Source: Trichomonas vaginalis G3
Taxonomy: Eukaryota > Parabasalia > Trichomonadida > Trichomonadidae
Direction of reading: 5' to 3'
Length of the DNA stretch: 64,000 nucleotides
Assembly (NCBI RefSeq): GCF_026262505.1
Contig: NC_067206.1
Coordinates: forward strand, 6,724,879 to 6,788,878
A model generated the notes under the pieces. The model was not told where the DNA came from and made no database searches. It was given only the letters and a program-made list of their open reading frames with translations. Shown here in pieces: positions 9,640 to 19,655 of the stretch (positions within the stretch are counted from its first letter, which is position 1; each line of letters begins with the position of its first letter). A program made the position numbers and the translations under genes.

Positions 9640-12510
9640 TTAAACATTTGATACTCTTCTAACAATACCGCTCGATGGGCGAACAATTTTTGTTCTGGAT
9701 GTCTTAGATCCAGATATTTTTCTCTCTGTTGGTGTTTCCGCTGAGGAATAGTTAAGGATTTCTATAATATGATTAAATAAATTCTCAATTTCATCTGATT
9801 TTTGCTGAGATTCAGTTACAAGCGTGAACATTTGACTATTAAATGATAGAGGATCTGATGGCACGTTGATATAATCACTAAGTATATTAGTAATTTTATC
9901 AAATAAGTTATCAATTTTTTCATTTGACTTTTCATCACCTAGAATGAAATTATGTTTCTTAAGTTCTTCTTCTTTCATCGTTGCAGTTCTGTCAAACTGC
10001 TCTTGGTTCTCTTTCTTCAATGCATTGTATTTTTCATTCAATTCTTTTGAATTTTCTCTCATTGTGGATTTCTTTGCTTCAATTCTTGACTTGATGGACT
10101 CTTTTTCCAGCTTGTGCTTATCTTGGGCTTCTTGCATTCTCTCTGAATGAGGGATTTTCATCTGAGAAAGCTTCTCTTCTTTGTCAGATTTCGCTGATTC
10201 AATCAAATCCTGGGCTTCCTCAAATTGTGCTGCAAAAATGGCGTTCTCTTCATCTATTTTCGCATTGATCTCGTTTTTGGCGCTTTCAATTTCGCTTTTT
10301 GCCCTTATTATTTCATCTTTTAATTCTCTAACAGCATCATCGTACATGTTATTGAGTTGGTCGTTTGATGCTTGGAATAGAGATTCTTTGTTAGCAATAA
10401 TATCATTCAATTCCTTTTCTTTAGTTCCATCTGAATAAATTCTGATTTTTTCTTTGATTTTTTCTGCTTCTGCGTTGATCTTCTTAATGTTTGCATTCGC
10501 TTCTCTCTTTATCTGCATTATATTATCGTTCATTGAGTTCTTACAATCCTTAATTAAACGAATCTGAGTAATAATTTCGGATCCACGCTGATTGGCTTCA
10601 GAATCATACAACTGTGATAGATTGTCAATAACCTGTGTGAGTTTAACTTGAGAAGCATTGATGCTATCATTGAAATTCTTTTTGATTTCTTCTTCATCTG
10701 TTGTCATCTTTCTTTTAGTTGTTCTTATTGACTTCTCTGCGTTTGAAAGCTCGAAATCAAGCTTATCTGACTGTTCTTGATGATATTTTTTAATAAAATC
10801 AATTTGTCCTTTAATTTGATTTAAACTTGCAATGAGATTTTCCTTTTGACGTGTAAAGTAACTGCTTTCTTCAATAGCTCCTGGTTTTTCTTCAGGTAAA
10901 TGATGACTTTCTTCAAATTCTTTTTTCTTTTTCTGTAAATCGTTTTCAAATGATGCTTTAACAACTTTTTCTTTTTCAATTGATTGGTTTTTCCTATCTT
11001 TAAGCCTTGCATTTATTGATTCGAAATTTTGAGTAATTTCTTTTTCTGAATTTGAAATATTTTCCTTATTTTTCAATTTGTTATTAGCTGTTGCATCATT
11101 TGACTCCTTTTGGATTGTATCAAGGAGATCAATTAATGTTTTTCTTGCATCATTAAATTCAAGTCTAAATTTCTTATGATTTTCCTTTGATTCATTGGAA
11201 AGAGAGCTTAATTTATCATCCATAAACGAATTGATGACTGGCAATATATCAATGAATACTTTTTGTCCGGATTTGGCAGATTTTTCCAAATCCATCGCTG
11301 CAACTCTGTTATTAAAAGCTTCTTTCTTTTTATTTAGTATATTCAGCTGATCTGTAACGAATTTCTTTGACTTTGCCAACAAACTTGCTGTTGTTTTATG
11401 TAATTCTTCGATTTGAGTTTGAGTTTTTAGCATTTCGTCCTGCATTTTCATTTTTTCCATCTTAATATCTTTTTCGCTTTCTCTTCTCAACAATTTTTCT
11501 GTCATTTGTTTTTCCCTTTTGTCCATTTTGATTTTATCTCTTAATTGATTCAATTGTTGCTTCTGTCTTGATATCTGTGAGTTGATTTGAGATATTTTCT
11601 TATCCAGTGCTGATTTATTCATTCGCATCTTCTTTTGCAATTGAAAAACAGCAGATTCAAAATCAGATTTTTCTGAATTTATTGTTTTCTTCATATTTTT
11701 CATTTCAATGAAAAGATCTTTAAGCTTATGCTTTAGCTCTTCAATCATCCTCTTTTTTGTCTTAACAAATGAGTTTGTAATCGCTAATTTTTCTTTTAGA
11801 ACGGAATTGTAATCTTCGCGAACAATTTTAACGGATTTTTCAAGTTCTTCGAGTTTATTTCTTGATTCTGTAAGTTGTGGTGCTCTTTGACGAATATTTT
11901 CTCGAATTTTTTCGGCACTTTCTGCTCTAAGCGTTTTTGCATTTTTTGCGTATTCTGCGGTAATTGCTTTTAAGTTTTCTTTGTGTTGTTTGTCTAATTC
12001 AGCTGATCTATTGCGTAATTCTCGAGTAAAAACTGACATCTCTTTTTGTAGTATTGTGTTTGACTTAGAATTTTGTGTGCTCAATCCTTTTATATCGTTT
12101 TCAGTCGAATCTAAAAAGGCCGCAGCCGATTTCAGGGACATCTTTTCAGCAGCTACTATTTGAGAACCATATTCTTTAAGTTGAGAAGACATTTTAGCAT
12201 ATTCTTGCTGTATGTCTGCTATTTTTTGTGCGTAATCTGCTTTCAATTGTTTATACACTGCACCAAATGTAACACAATACTCATCTATTTTGTCTCTTCT
12301 GAAATCAATAAGTTCATTCTGCTGATTATCTATCCTTCTTTCAGCAGCATCATTCAAACTGTTTAATTTCTTTTCGAATTTTTGTCTAAATAATTTTTTT
12401 TCTGTTGCATTGTCTATTTTTTCATTTTGAAGTTCAAGCATGACTCTGCACAGTTGCGCGACCTTTTTACATGAGTTATAACTAAATGCTTCGTCAAGGT
12501 CTGCCTGCAT
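9640..12510 (-). CDS. Giant coiled-coil protein, 956 aa
   Basis: Nearly the whole chain is predicted coiled coil, with heptads rich in Lys, Glu, Gln and Asn (KKRMIEELKHKLKDLF, EDNEIN-type stretches, KSEIESAKNEINAKIDEEN). The exceptions are a short head (MQADLDEAFSYNSCKK) and a basic serine-rich tail (TSRTKIVRPSSGIVRRVSNV). No motor, SMC head or actin-binding motif is seen. This is probably a structural cytoskeletal protein such as a fibre or basal-body filament component, which would fit the convergent FOR20-like gene, but that is inference from context. The ATG at 12508-12510 is the first in frame. Confidence 0.8.
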   Translation of the reverse strand: MQADLDEAFSYNSCKKVAQLCRVMLELQNEKIDNATEKKLFRQKFEKKLNSLNDAAERRIDNQQNELIDFRRDKIDEYCVTFGAVYKQLKADYAQKIADIQQEYAKMSSQLKEYGSQIVAAEKMSLKSAAAFLDSTENDIKGLSTQNSKSNTILQKEMSVFTRELRNRSAELDKQHKENLKAITAEYAKNAKTLRAESAEKIRENIRQRAPQLTESRNKLEELEKSVKIVREDYNSVLKEKLAITNSFVKTKKRMIEELKHKLKDLFIEMKNMKKTINSEKSDFESAVFQLQKKMRMNKSALDKKISQINSQISRQKQQLNQLRDKIKMDKREKQMTEKLLRRESEKDIKMEKMKMQDEMLKTQTQIEELHKTTASLLAKSKKFVTDQLNILNKKKEAFNNRVAAMDLEKSAKSGQKVFIDILPVINSFMDDKLSSLSNESKENHKKFRLEFNDARKTLIDLLDTIQKESNDATANNKLKNKENISNSEKEITQNFESINARLKDRKNQSIEKEKVVKASFENDLQKKKKEFEESHHLPEEKPGAIEESSYFTRQKENLIASLNQIKGQIDFIKKYHQEQSDKLDFELSNAEKSIRTTKRKMTTDEEEIKKNFNDSINASQVKLTQVIDNLSQLYDSEANQRGSEIITQIRLIKDCKNSMNDNIMQIKREANANIKKINAEAEKIKEKIRIYSDGTKEKELNDIIANKESLFQASNDQLNNMYDDAVRELKDEIIRAKSEIESAKNEINAKIDEENAIFAAQFEEAQDLIESAKSDKEEKLSQMKIPHSERMQEAQDKHKLEKESIKSRIEAKKSTMRENSKELNEKYNALKKENQEQFDRTATMKEEELKKHNFILGDEKSNEKIDNLFDKITNILSDYINVPSDPLSFNSQMFTLVTESQQKSDEIENLFNHIIEILNYSSAETPTERKISGSKTSRTKIVRPSSGIVRRVSNV

Positions 12511-12876
12511 TTTTAAACGTTAATTTATAAAATTTATAAAATGTTTGTAACTTTTCTATCGATGCAATCCAAGAATTTGTCATTTTAACAGATAGGTTTT
12601 CTAGAATTTATTGAATGCACTAACTAAGCTTGATAATGAACTTAGATTGAATTTCAAAATTCTTTTCTTCAAAAAAATTACTTGAAAATGATCGAAATGA
12701 ATTCATTTCGACTGTGTTTTGATTTTCTAGTAGTTATTTTGAAAGATTCAATAAATTAAACATCTTATATCGATATGGACTTTATATTATGGAACTAAAT
12801 ATGGTGAGATTGATTTTATATGAATAGTATAAAACTATCTTTTACAAAACAACAAATAAATATAAAAAATAAAAAA
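12511..12876. other. Intergenic region
   Basis: AT-rich, with no gene or repeat recognised. It contains the promoter side of the coiled-coil gene and the 3' side of the next minus-strand gene. Confidence 0.5.
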
Positions 12877-14133
12877 TCAATTTTCGCTATTATTGAAAAC
12901 ATTCAATATTATTTCAGAAGTCGTCTCATGAAGATCAGATATTGTAGCAAATTCTTCAAATGCTTCCAAATTTTCATTCACCAGCTCTTGGAACTTAATT
13001 AAATAATTTACATCATTTGATTTAATAATATCATATAATTTTTCAGTGATACACTTAAATATAATGAGAGAATTGAAATCAGGATCCGTTAAACCGTAAT
13101 AAAAAAATATATCTAAGAAATCAACATTTTTCCAGATGAAATCAGAGTGTAAATACGAGAATGCGTAAAGAACTTCTTTTGCATTTGGAAATCCGAAAGA
13201 TTCATGATTTTCCAAAAAATATTGTCCCAACAAAACTGTTTGTTCTTCTGTGAAGTCGTCAGGATGAGTAATGATGAAAGCTGATATATGTGTCAACTTA
13301 TTCTTGAACGTAACGTATTTTTGGAAAATATTGAAAAATTCTTCAAAAGTAATCAATGCAGGGTTGTTATTCATGCTGGATATCCTCATAAGCAAGTAAA
13401 GATTATCTTCTTTCCTTTCAATGCTTTCTGGAAAAGAAAATTCAAAATTAAAGTTTGTTGTACCCAAAATAAAGCGAAGACCATCGCTGCAGTAGGCTTT
13501 GTCGTTAAGTGTGTTTTGAATATTTCTTTGAAAGATTGGTAATGGATATTCGACCAAATCTTGTGGTAAATTCTGTCCAATGTTTTGATAAAGCATGCAC
13601 CATATAAATTTGATTAAATATGGACTTTCAACGTTCGGAATTCGATCATTAGAAGCAAAATAGTTAAAATATTGTCTTATTGTGTTTTCTTCTAAAAAAT
13701 CTATCTCTCCTGGCTGAAAAGATGTAATTATATCGAAAAGAAGGAATGTAATTGAAGAAACGAACGATTTTTCAGATAATTTTTGAAATAATCGTTCAAA
13801 AACTTCGTTTGATTTGAATAATGCAACTAAACTTTTGTCTGAGCTTAAAAATTTTTGTAAATATAATATTGCTTTGATAGAAATGTTAAATTGTGATTCA
13901 TCAAGAAAAATTGATTCAAAAAAGTATTTGATATAGTCACCAACATTTGCTGGTTTCCTAAATTCGAGGAAAAGAGATAGTTTTGATAGCACATTTTCGT
14001 TTTTTGGTGGGAAATTTGATAAAAGATCTTCAGCAGTTTCTGAATCAACGAAATTTATAAGATTCTCTAATTCCCATGGGGTTTCTGCCATTGCTGGTCG
14101 GTCAACATTTGTCAATTTAACTCTGCTAGTCAT
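12877..14133 (-). CDS. Hypothetical helical protein, 418 aa
   Basis: Not recognised. From residue 25 on, the sequence is a series of amphipathic helices with regular Leu/Phe spacing (ENLINFVDSETAEDLLSNF, ISIKAILYLQKFLSS, VSSITFLLFDIITSF, YLIKFIWCMLYQNIG), suggesting an armadillo- or HEAT-like alpha solenoid. There is no signal peptide or membrane span. The start is the first ATG (14131-14133). It is divergent from the AK7-like gene, and both share the 73-bp spacer with CCCC blocks. Confidence 0.75.
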   Translation of the reverse strand: MTSRVKLTNVDRPAMAETPWELENLINFVDSETAEDLLSNFPPKNENVLSKLSLFLEFRKPANVGDYIKYFFESIFLDESQFNISIKAILYLQKFLSSDKSLVALFKSNEVFERLFQKLSEKSFVSSITFLLFDIITSFQPGEIDFLEENTIRQYFNYFASNDRIPNVESPYLIKFIWCMLYQNIGQNLPQDLVEYPLPIFQRNIQNTLNDKAYCSDGLRFILGTTNFNFEFSFPESIERKEDNLYLLMRISSMNNNPALITFEEFFNIFQKYVTFKNKLTHISAFIITHPDDFTEEQTVLLGQYFLENHESFGFPNAKEVLYAFSYLHSDFIWKNVDFLDIFFYYGLTDPDFNSLIIFKCITEKLYDIIKSNDVNYLIKFQELVNENLEAFEEFATISDLHETTSEIILNVFNNSEN

Positions 14134-14206
14134 GTTCTAATAAATATAATTTAGGGGGTAACTTAATTATTTAGGGGATACTTGAAACACGTTTTAAAAA
14201 TCGGCA
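14134..14206. promoter_or_regulatory. Bidirectional promoter spacer with two TTAGGGG blocks
   Basis: The 73-nt spacer between two divergent genes holds TTAGGGGGTA at 14151-14160 and TTAGGGGATA at 14171-14180. Read from the minus strand these are CCCCTAA blocks 18-47 nt upstream of the minus-strand ATG. No good Inr (TCAYTW) lies in the spacer, so these blocks may be the core promoter signals. Confidence 0.45.
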
Positions 14207-16171
14207 ATGAGTGACGAAGAAGATAAAGAGCCACAGCCATCCGATTTTAAAATATTCGTTAACAATCGTGATTCGTATGTTGGATCTGCTGTAACTGCCT
14301 ATTTAACAAAGAAAGGCTTCGTAGTCTACGGAAATGGCAAAAATGAGAATCTCGTTAACATTAAGGATTTAAATGTTGATGATAAGGAGCAGGTTAAAAC
14401 AATACTCAGCGAAAATATGTTAGTCTTCGATATGACTGAAGAAACAGAATCAACAAAATTCGCTCTTGATTTTATCGCAAATGCTACATTAAACAGAGAA
14501 ATAAATCTCGTTATTTTCTCACCACTCCTTTGCTGGGGAGGCAGATCTCTTAAGAATCCAGAAGAGGAAGAAGAGAAGAAAGAAGATGAACCAGAGGATA
14601 AGCCTGAGGAAACAGAAGAAAAGCACGAAGAGGAAGAAGAAACAGAAAAAGAACCATTCACACCAGTGAATGAGGAAGATTACCTTAAAAGAATTCCACA
14701 TGAACTTGTCAAGGAGCAATACATTCTTGAATCACGTGCAATTCAGCTCGGTCATGAACTTGAACGTCTTAAAGTTACAATTTTCGGTGTTGGTCTTCTC
14801 TACGGCCGCGGAGAAAATATATTAAATCCATTCTTCCGCGCATTATGGGAAGGAAAGATGAATGAGTTCCCTGTTACAAAGAGCCATATCTCTTGCATCC
14901 ATGTAATGAATCTTGGCGTAGCTATTTCGAAATTATTACTTGAGCCACCTGAGGAAGATTCAGATGATCCAAAGGCCAAGCTATTACCTAAATACCACAT
15001 CCTTGGTGAAGAAAACTGCCCAACATTCAAGGCAATCGGTAAAGCCTTTTCAAAAGTTCTTGCAAATGGAAAAGTTCGTGAATTCAATGAGGACATCCCT
15101 GAGCTTCACAAAGGTATTCTCAATACAGAACTTGCAGCAGAAAGTACTTTCCTTGGCGAATCCGAAGATATCGTTTGCCAAGCAGGTATTATTGAAAGTG
15201 CTGCTAAAGTTGTTGATGAATTCCGATCCAAATACGGTCTTACTCCATTAAAAGTCCTCGTTATTGGTCCTCCAGGTTCAGGATATCCAGAAGTTTGCCA
15301 CAAGATCTCAGAAAGGATGAAATTACCATTTATTGATCCTCTTGAGCTTGTTGGAGCAGCTACCAAAGAGCAGGGCGAATTTGGTGACGAAATCAGAGGA
15401 ATGATGGAAGAAAACGAAGGAGCGATCAATGACGAGATCATTTGCAAAGTTGCCCACAGGAGAATGGCTGCACGCGATTGCAGGAACTACGGATGGGCAA
15501 TCAGTGGTTTTGCAGACACATTTGCAAAAGCCGGAGAAATTTTCGACCACGGTGAAGAAGAAGAAGCAAGTCCACACTTCGAGCACATTCCTACCCATGT
15601 TGTCGTATTAACAGCCGACGACAAAGTCCTTGAAAAGCACCAGGCAGTGAACAGTGATGATTCAGAATCATTCAAGAAAGCTCTTAGGAAATACAGGAAG
15701 GCAAATGAAGCCGAAGAAGATGTCTTCAAGTTCTTCGATGACAGATCTATCTCCAGTATCATTGTCCCTGCTTTCCATCCAAATAATCTCGATGAAATCT
15801 TCAAGTTCCTCGGTGAACCTCATTTCTTTGGTCGGCCACAGGAAGAAATTGACGCCGAAATTGCTGAAGCAGAGAGGATTGAGAAGGAAAAGAAGGAAGT
15901 CGAGGCGAAGGCCAAAGAAGAGCAGTTAGTCTCTGAAGAAAGGAACTGGGAGAATGGTGAGGCTATCCATGACATCGCAGTCAAGAGAATGGAAGAAGAA
16001 GATAATAAATTTTTAGGTGAAAAATCAGCTCTTCTTCAGAAATATTTGGATGATGAAGTTATGCAGCACGTCTTGGCTGGTATTGTTCAGGTTTGCAAGG
16101 ATATGCCAGAAGATCCTGTAGATGCCCTCGCTGAGTTCTTATTCGCTGAAAACAGAAGAATGAAACATTGA
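14207..16171 (+). CDS. AK7-like adenylate kinase with Rossmann N-domain and DPY-30 motif
   Basis: 654 residues in the AK7 layout. The N-terminal part (about 10-330) is an extended-SDR-like Rossmann domain (FKIFVNNRDSYVGSAVTAYL, then VTIFGVGLLYGRGENIL and HISCIHVMNLGVAI), interrupted by an acidic insertion at 120-150. The adenylate-kinase-like domain (about 345-560) starts with the P-loop GPPGSGYP at 354-361. The tail is a charged helix, then a DPY-30 motif at about 612-650 (YLDDEVMQHVLAGIVQVCKD, then PEDPVDALAEFL). AK7 is an axonemal or ciliary enzyme that balances ATP, ADP and AMP, and DPY-30 motifs dock onto radial-spoke and AKAP helices. Residue 360 is Tyr where Walker A normally has Lys, so catalysis is doubtful. 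The start is the first ATG. Confidence 0.85.
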   Translation: MSDEEDKEPQPSDFKIFVNNRDSYVGSAVTAYLTKKGFVVYGNGKNENLVNIKDLNVDDKEQVKTILSENMLVFDMTEETESTKFALDFIANATLNREINLVIFSPLLCWGGRSLKNPEEEEEKKEDEPEDKPEETEEKHEEEEETEKEPFTPVNEEDYLKRIPHELVKEQYILESRAIQLGHELERLKVTIFGVGLLYGRGENILNPFFRALWEGKMNEFPVTKSHISCIHVMNLGVAISKLLLEPPEEDSDDPKAKLLPKYHILGEENCPTFKAIGKAFSKVLANGKVREFNEDIPELHKGILNTELAAESTFLGESEDIVCQAGIIESAAKVVDEFRSKYGLTPLKVLVIGPPGSGYPEVCHKISERMKLPFIDPLELVGAATKEQGEFGDEIRGMMEENEGAINDEIICKVAHRRMAARDCRNYGWAISGFADTFAKAGEIFDHGEEEEASPHFEHIPTHVVVLTADDKVLEKHQAVNSDDSESFKKALRKYRKANEAEEDVFKFFDDRSISSIIVPAFHPNNLDEIFKFLGEPHFFGRPQEEIDAEIAEAERIEKEKKEVEAKAKEEQLVSEERNWENGEAIHDIAVKRMEEEDNKFLGEKSALLQKYLDDEVMQHVLAGIVQVCKDMPEDPVDALAEFLFAENRRMKH

Positions 16172-16642
16172 AAAATATTGAGATAAATAAATTATTTATT
16201 ATAATGAGAATTTTTAAATTTATTACAGTTAAGGCAACACTTACATCTTTTCTGGCATTCTCTAACATGTGAAGTAGATTTCACAATAATATTAAACAAA
16301 TTATATAAGAGTTAACAATGTTTTATTATATAAGATCTTAAAAACATAAAAGTTTTATATGTCTCTTTTGTCAAAAAAAAAATATAAAGCATGTCAGAAA
16401 ATGGTAAGTGCACTCTTAATTGTTTATGTTTCTATTCTAATTCGGTACTTTTAGATTATATTAATCTTTTATATTTAGTGCTTGAATCGTGTGTATATTA
16501 TTTTCTAAACCATGATTACCTTACATATATTATTTGGTTGACTTATATAAAAGATTGTAAATTGTAAACTTTTTTGTTTAGATCTATTACAATAAAAACT
16601 TCGAAAAGAGTCACTTCAATAGAATTTTGGAGCTCAAGTCAA
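16172..16642. other. Intergenic region with one end of a TTAA-type repeat
   Basis: AT-rich. The only recognisable item is a solitary copy of the 24-bp terminus of the short inverted-repeat element seen at 57845-57964 (listed separately). No gene was found. Confidence 0.5.
16392..16419. repeat. Solo terminus of the TTAA-flanked MITE family
   Basis: The 24 nt at 16392-16415 differ at two positions from the right terminus of the element at 57845-57964, and they are followed by the same TTAA (16416-16419). No matching left end is visible within several hundred bases on either side, so this is either a truncated copy or a conserved site that the MITE also carries. Confidence 0.55.
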
Positions 16643-19441
16643 TTATGTTATGACTTGTGAACCCTGAGAATATTTTTCCAAATTTAATTTAGAAGAGAGA
16701 TTAATCTTTGAACTTATATCTGCACCATGTGATATAAGAAGTTCTACCATTTTGCTGTTATTGTTTTCAATTGCATAATGAAGAGGAGTTTTCTCATCTT
16801 TATCCTTTGAATCAATATATGCGCCATGTGATAAAAGTAGTTTTACCAATGTGCTGTTATCTGTTAAAACTGCATAATGAAGAGGAGTTTTCTCATCTTT
16901 ATCTTTTGAATCAATATATGCACCTTGTGATAAAAGAAGTTCTGATACATGGTCGTAATAATTTTCACATACATAATGAAGAGGAGTTTTCCCATCTTTA
17001 TCTATGGTATCAATAAATGCACCGCAAGATAATAGAAACATTATAATTTCTTTATAATATTTGCAATTTGTTGTTGCATAAAATAGTGCAGTTCTACCAT
17101 TTTCATCTTTAATATTGATGTCTGCACCATGTGAAATAAGAAATTCAACTACTTCTTGGTTTTCGTTTTCTGCAGCATAATGAAGAAGTGTTTGGCCATA
17201 TTTATCTTTTAAATTGACATCAGCACCATGCAAAAGAAGAAGTTCTACTATTTCTCTACAATTATTATCTACTGCCGAAAAAATGGCCGTTCGTTGATAA
17301 TTGTCTTTTACGTTGACATTAGCACCATGCAAAATCAGAAGTTCTGCTACCTCTTTGCTTCCTTTGTCTGCTGCATAATGTAAAGGTGTTATATCATTTT
17401 CATCTTTTGAATTGACGTCAGCACCATGCAATATCAGAAGTTCTGCTACTTCTTTACTATTGTTTTCTGCTGCATAATGAAGAGGGGTTTTACCGGATTT
17501 ATCTTTTGAATTAACATTTGTACCATGCAAAATAAATAGTTCTGCTACTTCTATATTGTTTCCTTTTGCTGAACAATGAAGAATAGTTAAATCTTCTTTA
17601 TTTTTATCATTGAAATCAGCACCTCGTGATATAAGAAATTCGATTATATCTTTATCACTTCCATATGCTGCATAATGAAGAACAGTATTTCCATATATAT
17701 CTTTTGCTTTGATATCAGCACCATGTAATATGAGAAGTTTTATAATTTCTTTGCTGTTTTCTTTTGTGGCAAGACCAAGGGCAGCAATATCAACTTCATC
17801 TATATCTGAAATAGGCAATTCTCCAATTTTCTTATTGTTTACTTTTGCAGCCCAATGAAGCATATTTGTCCCATATCTATCCTTGAAATTTATATCAGCA
17901 CCATGTGATATAAGTAGTTCGGTAATTTCTTTATTTCTTCTCTTGATTGCACAATAAAGAGGTGTGTTGTATTTTTTGTCTTTTGCATTGACATCAGCAC
18001 CATGTGTTATTAGAAATTCCACCATTTCTTTACAATTGTTTTCTGTTGCACAATAAAGAGGTGTGTTGTATTTTTTGTCTTTTGCATTGACATCAGCACC
18101 ATGTGATATAAGAAATTCGACCATTTCTTTACAGTTGTTTTCTGTTGCATAAAGAAGAGGTGTTTTATCGTCTATATCTCTTGAATTTATGTCAGCACCA
18201 TGTGAGATCAGCAGTTCGGATACTTCTTTATTATTGATGTTTACTGCTAAATGAAGAGCAGTGTATCCTTTTACTTGCTTAGCATTGATGTCAATGCCAC
18301 TTGAAATCAGAACTTCTGATGTTTCTTTATATGGTGAATAGTGAAGAGCAGTCTCATTATAATCGTTTTTTGCATTGACATCAACACCTTGTGAAATAAG
18401 GAATTCTGCAATTTCGTTAGAATTACCGACAGCCGCATAATGAATAGCAGTGCAGCCTGCCAAGGATATCTTGGAAAAATCAATACTTCTATTCTTGAAA
18501 ACATCGATAGTCTGTGGAAATGCAGCACACCATGGAGTTACTAAATTATTGTGCTTTTCGAGTAATAAGAAAACAACTTTCAGGTTTTGTGATATGATAA
18601 TTAAATCGCCATCAATGTACTGTGGATCAAATAGATCCATTTGGAATATGTATTCGAGACATTGATGGTTGTGTGATGAAATAATATAATTCAGACATTT
18701 TTCATCGATTTCGTTGTTTTTCTTGCATTTGTTGATGATGTCGATATTTCCTCCAATAAATGAGTATTGATAGCATTGCTTTGTGATTTTGATGTCATAA
18801 TTTGAGATGAGGAAAAAGAAAATGTTCACAGATCCAAAATAACAACATGCTTCAATAGGATCCATTCTTATAAAGCACGGGACTTTTATCGTAATACTTT
18901 CTAAAGAATGCTGTGTAACATATTCTCTGAATTTGTCAACTTGATCATAAATTATCATGTATTGAATTTCACCTTCTTTTGGTAATGAATTTGTGTCAAA
19001 TTCGATTTGATTACTTGTATTAGATTTTTTAGAGATACGCAAGTACGAATGTATTTCATCAGAACATAAATCGCCATGTTCGTTTAAAGTTTTATATTGC
19101 AATAGATCTTTATATTTGAATGAATGTTTCTTCAAGATATTGTTAAGAATATTGACATATATAGCAATGGATCGATAATTATACCTAATTGCGTTGAATA
19201 TGCTCATAAAGAGCAAGTGAATTGATATTTTGTACTTACAAATTAAAACTTTTTCTACTAAATCGTAAATCTCTTCAAGAGATTGATCAGCTTGTAAGTG
19301 ATAAAGTTTCTCATACACTCCTATAAAGTCTGAATATTTCTTTATATACTGACAACCCATCAAGTGAGGGTATAAATAAAAATGAGAAGTAAAAGGGGAA
19401 AAAAAATTATTTTTTATGGTAGAGAAAAGGAAATAAAACAT
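16643..19441 (-). CDS. Large ankyrin-repeat protein of the trichomonad DUF3447 type
   Basis: 932 residues from the first ATG, or 905 from M28 at 19360 (MGCQYIKKYSDFIGVYEK), which fits better because the first 27 residues are Phe-rich and unlike the family. Residues about 28-300 are the family's N-terminal region, with helices and pairs such as EACCYFGSVNIFFFLIS and CLNYIISSHNHQCLEYIF (DUF3447-like). From about residue 335 there are some 17 ankyrin repeats of 33 residues (consensus KEVAELLISHGADINSKDKxGKTPLHYAA), running almost to the C-terminus. Neighbouring repeats are very similar in DNA, for example 17951-18049 and 18050-18148, which differ at four positions. Ankyrin arrays bind protein partners; the role of this expanded family in the parasite is not established. 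The frame is intact, unlike the other ankyrin copies in the window. Confidence 0.9.
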   Translation of the reverse strand: MFYFLFSTIKNNFFSPFTSHFYLYPHLMGCQYIKKYSDFIGVYEKLYHLQADQSLEEIYDLVEKVLICKYKISIHLLFMSIFNAIRYNYRSIAIYVNILNNILKKHSFKYKDLLQYKTLNEHGDLCSDEIHSYLRISKKSNTSNQIEFDTNSLPKEGEIQYMIIYDQVDKFREYVTQHSLESITIKVPCFIRMDPIEACCYFGSVNIFFFLISNYDIKITKQCYQYSFIGGNIDIINKCKKNNEIDEKCLNYIISSHNHQCLEYIFQMDLFDPQYIDGDLIIISQNLKVVFLLLEKHNNLVTPWCAAFPQTIDVFKNRSIDFSKISLAGCTAIHYAAVGNSNEIAEFLISQGVDVNAKNDYNETALHYSPYKETSEVLISSGIDINAKQVKGYTALHLAVNINNKEVSELLISHGADINSRDIDDKTPLLYATENNCKEMVEFLISHGADVNAKDKKYNTPLYCATENNCKEMVEFLITHGADVNAKDKKYNTPLYCAIKRRNKEITELLISHGADINFKDRYGTNMLHWAAKVNNKKIGELPISDIDEVDIAALGLATKENSKEIIKLLILHGADIKAKDIYGNTVLHYAAYGSDKDIIEFLISRGADFNDKNKEDLTILHCSAKGNNIEVAELFILHGTNVNSKDKSGKTPLHYAAENNSKEVAELLILHGADVNSKDENDITPLHYAADKGSKEVAELLILHGANVNVKDNYQRTAIFSAVDNNCREIVELLLLHGADVNLKDKYGQTLLHYAAENENQEVVEFLISHGADINIKDENGRTALFYATTNCKYYKEIIMFLLSCGAFIDTIDKDGKTPLHYVCENYYDHVSELLLSQGAYIDSKDKDEKTPLHYAVLTDNSTLVKLLLSHGAYIDSKDKDEKTPLHYAIENNNSKMVELLISHGADISSKINLSSKLNLEKYSQGSQVIT
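17951..18148 (-). repeat. Recent tandem duplication of a 99-bp ankyrin unit
   Basis: Units 17951-18049 and 18050-18148 differ at only four of 99 positions, while other repeats of the same gene are more diverged. Each encodes one full repeat with KDKKYNTPLYCATENN. This indicates recent in-frame expansion by slippage or unequal exchange. Confidence 0.8.
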
Positions 19442-19606
19442 ATAAAACCAATTAGGGGGAAAAAATGTTGTAAAATCACTGAGATTATAACGGTTTGATT
19501 TTGAAAGAAATTATATTCTTATGTTTTTATTATTGTTGCTGTTATTATTAGTATCATTATTATTTTAGTTTATATAGATTTAATTCAAAAGTGAAAGAAT
19601 TGTGTT

Positions 19607-19655
19607 AAAGTCTTTTCAGGGGGGGTTATACCGTGATAAAGTCTTTTCAGGGGGG
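19607..19655. repeat. Direct repeat AAAGTCTTTTCAGGGGGG, two copies
   Basis: Copies start at 19607 and 19638, 31 nt apart. They share at least 18 nt plus a following TTAT-like sequence. Runs of six or seven G are rare in this AT-rich DNA. The pair lies about 170 nt upstream of the ankyrin gene start and could be regulatory or a slippage product. Confidence 0.6.
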
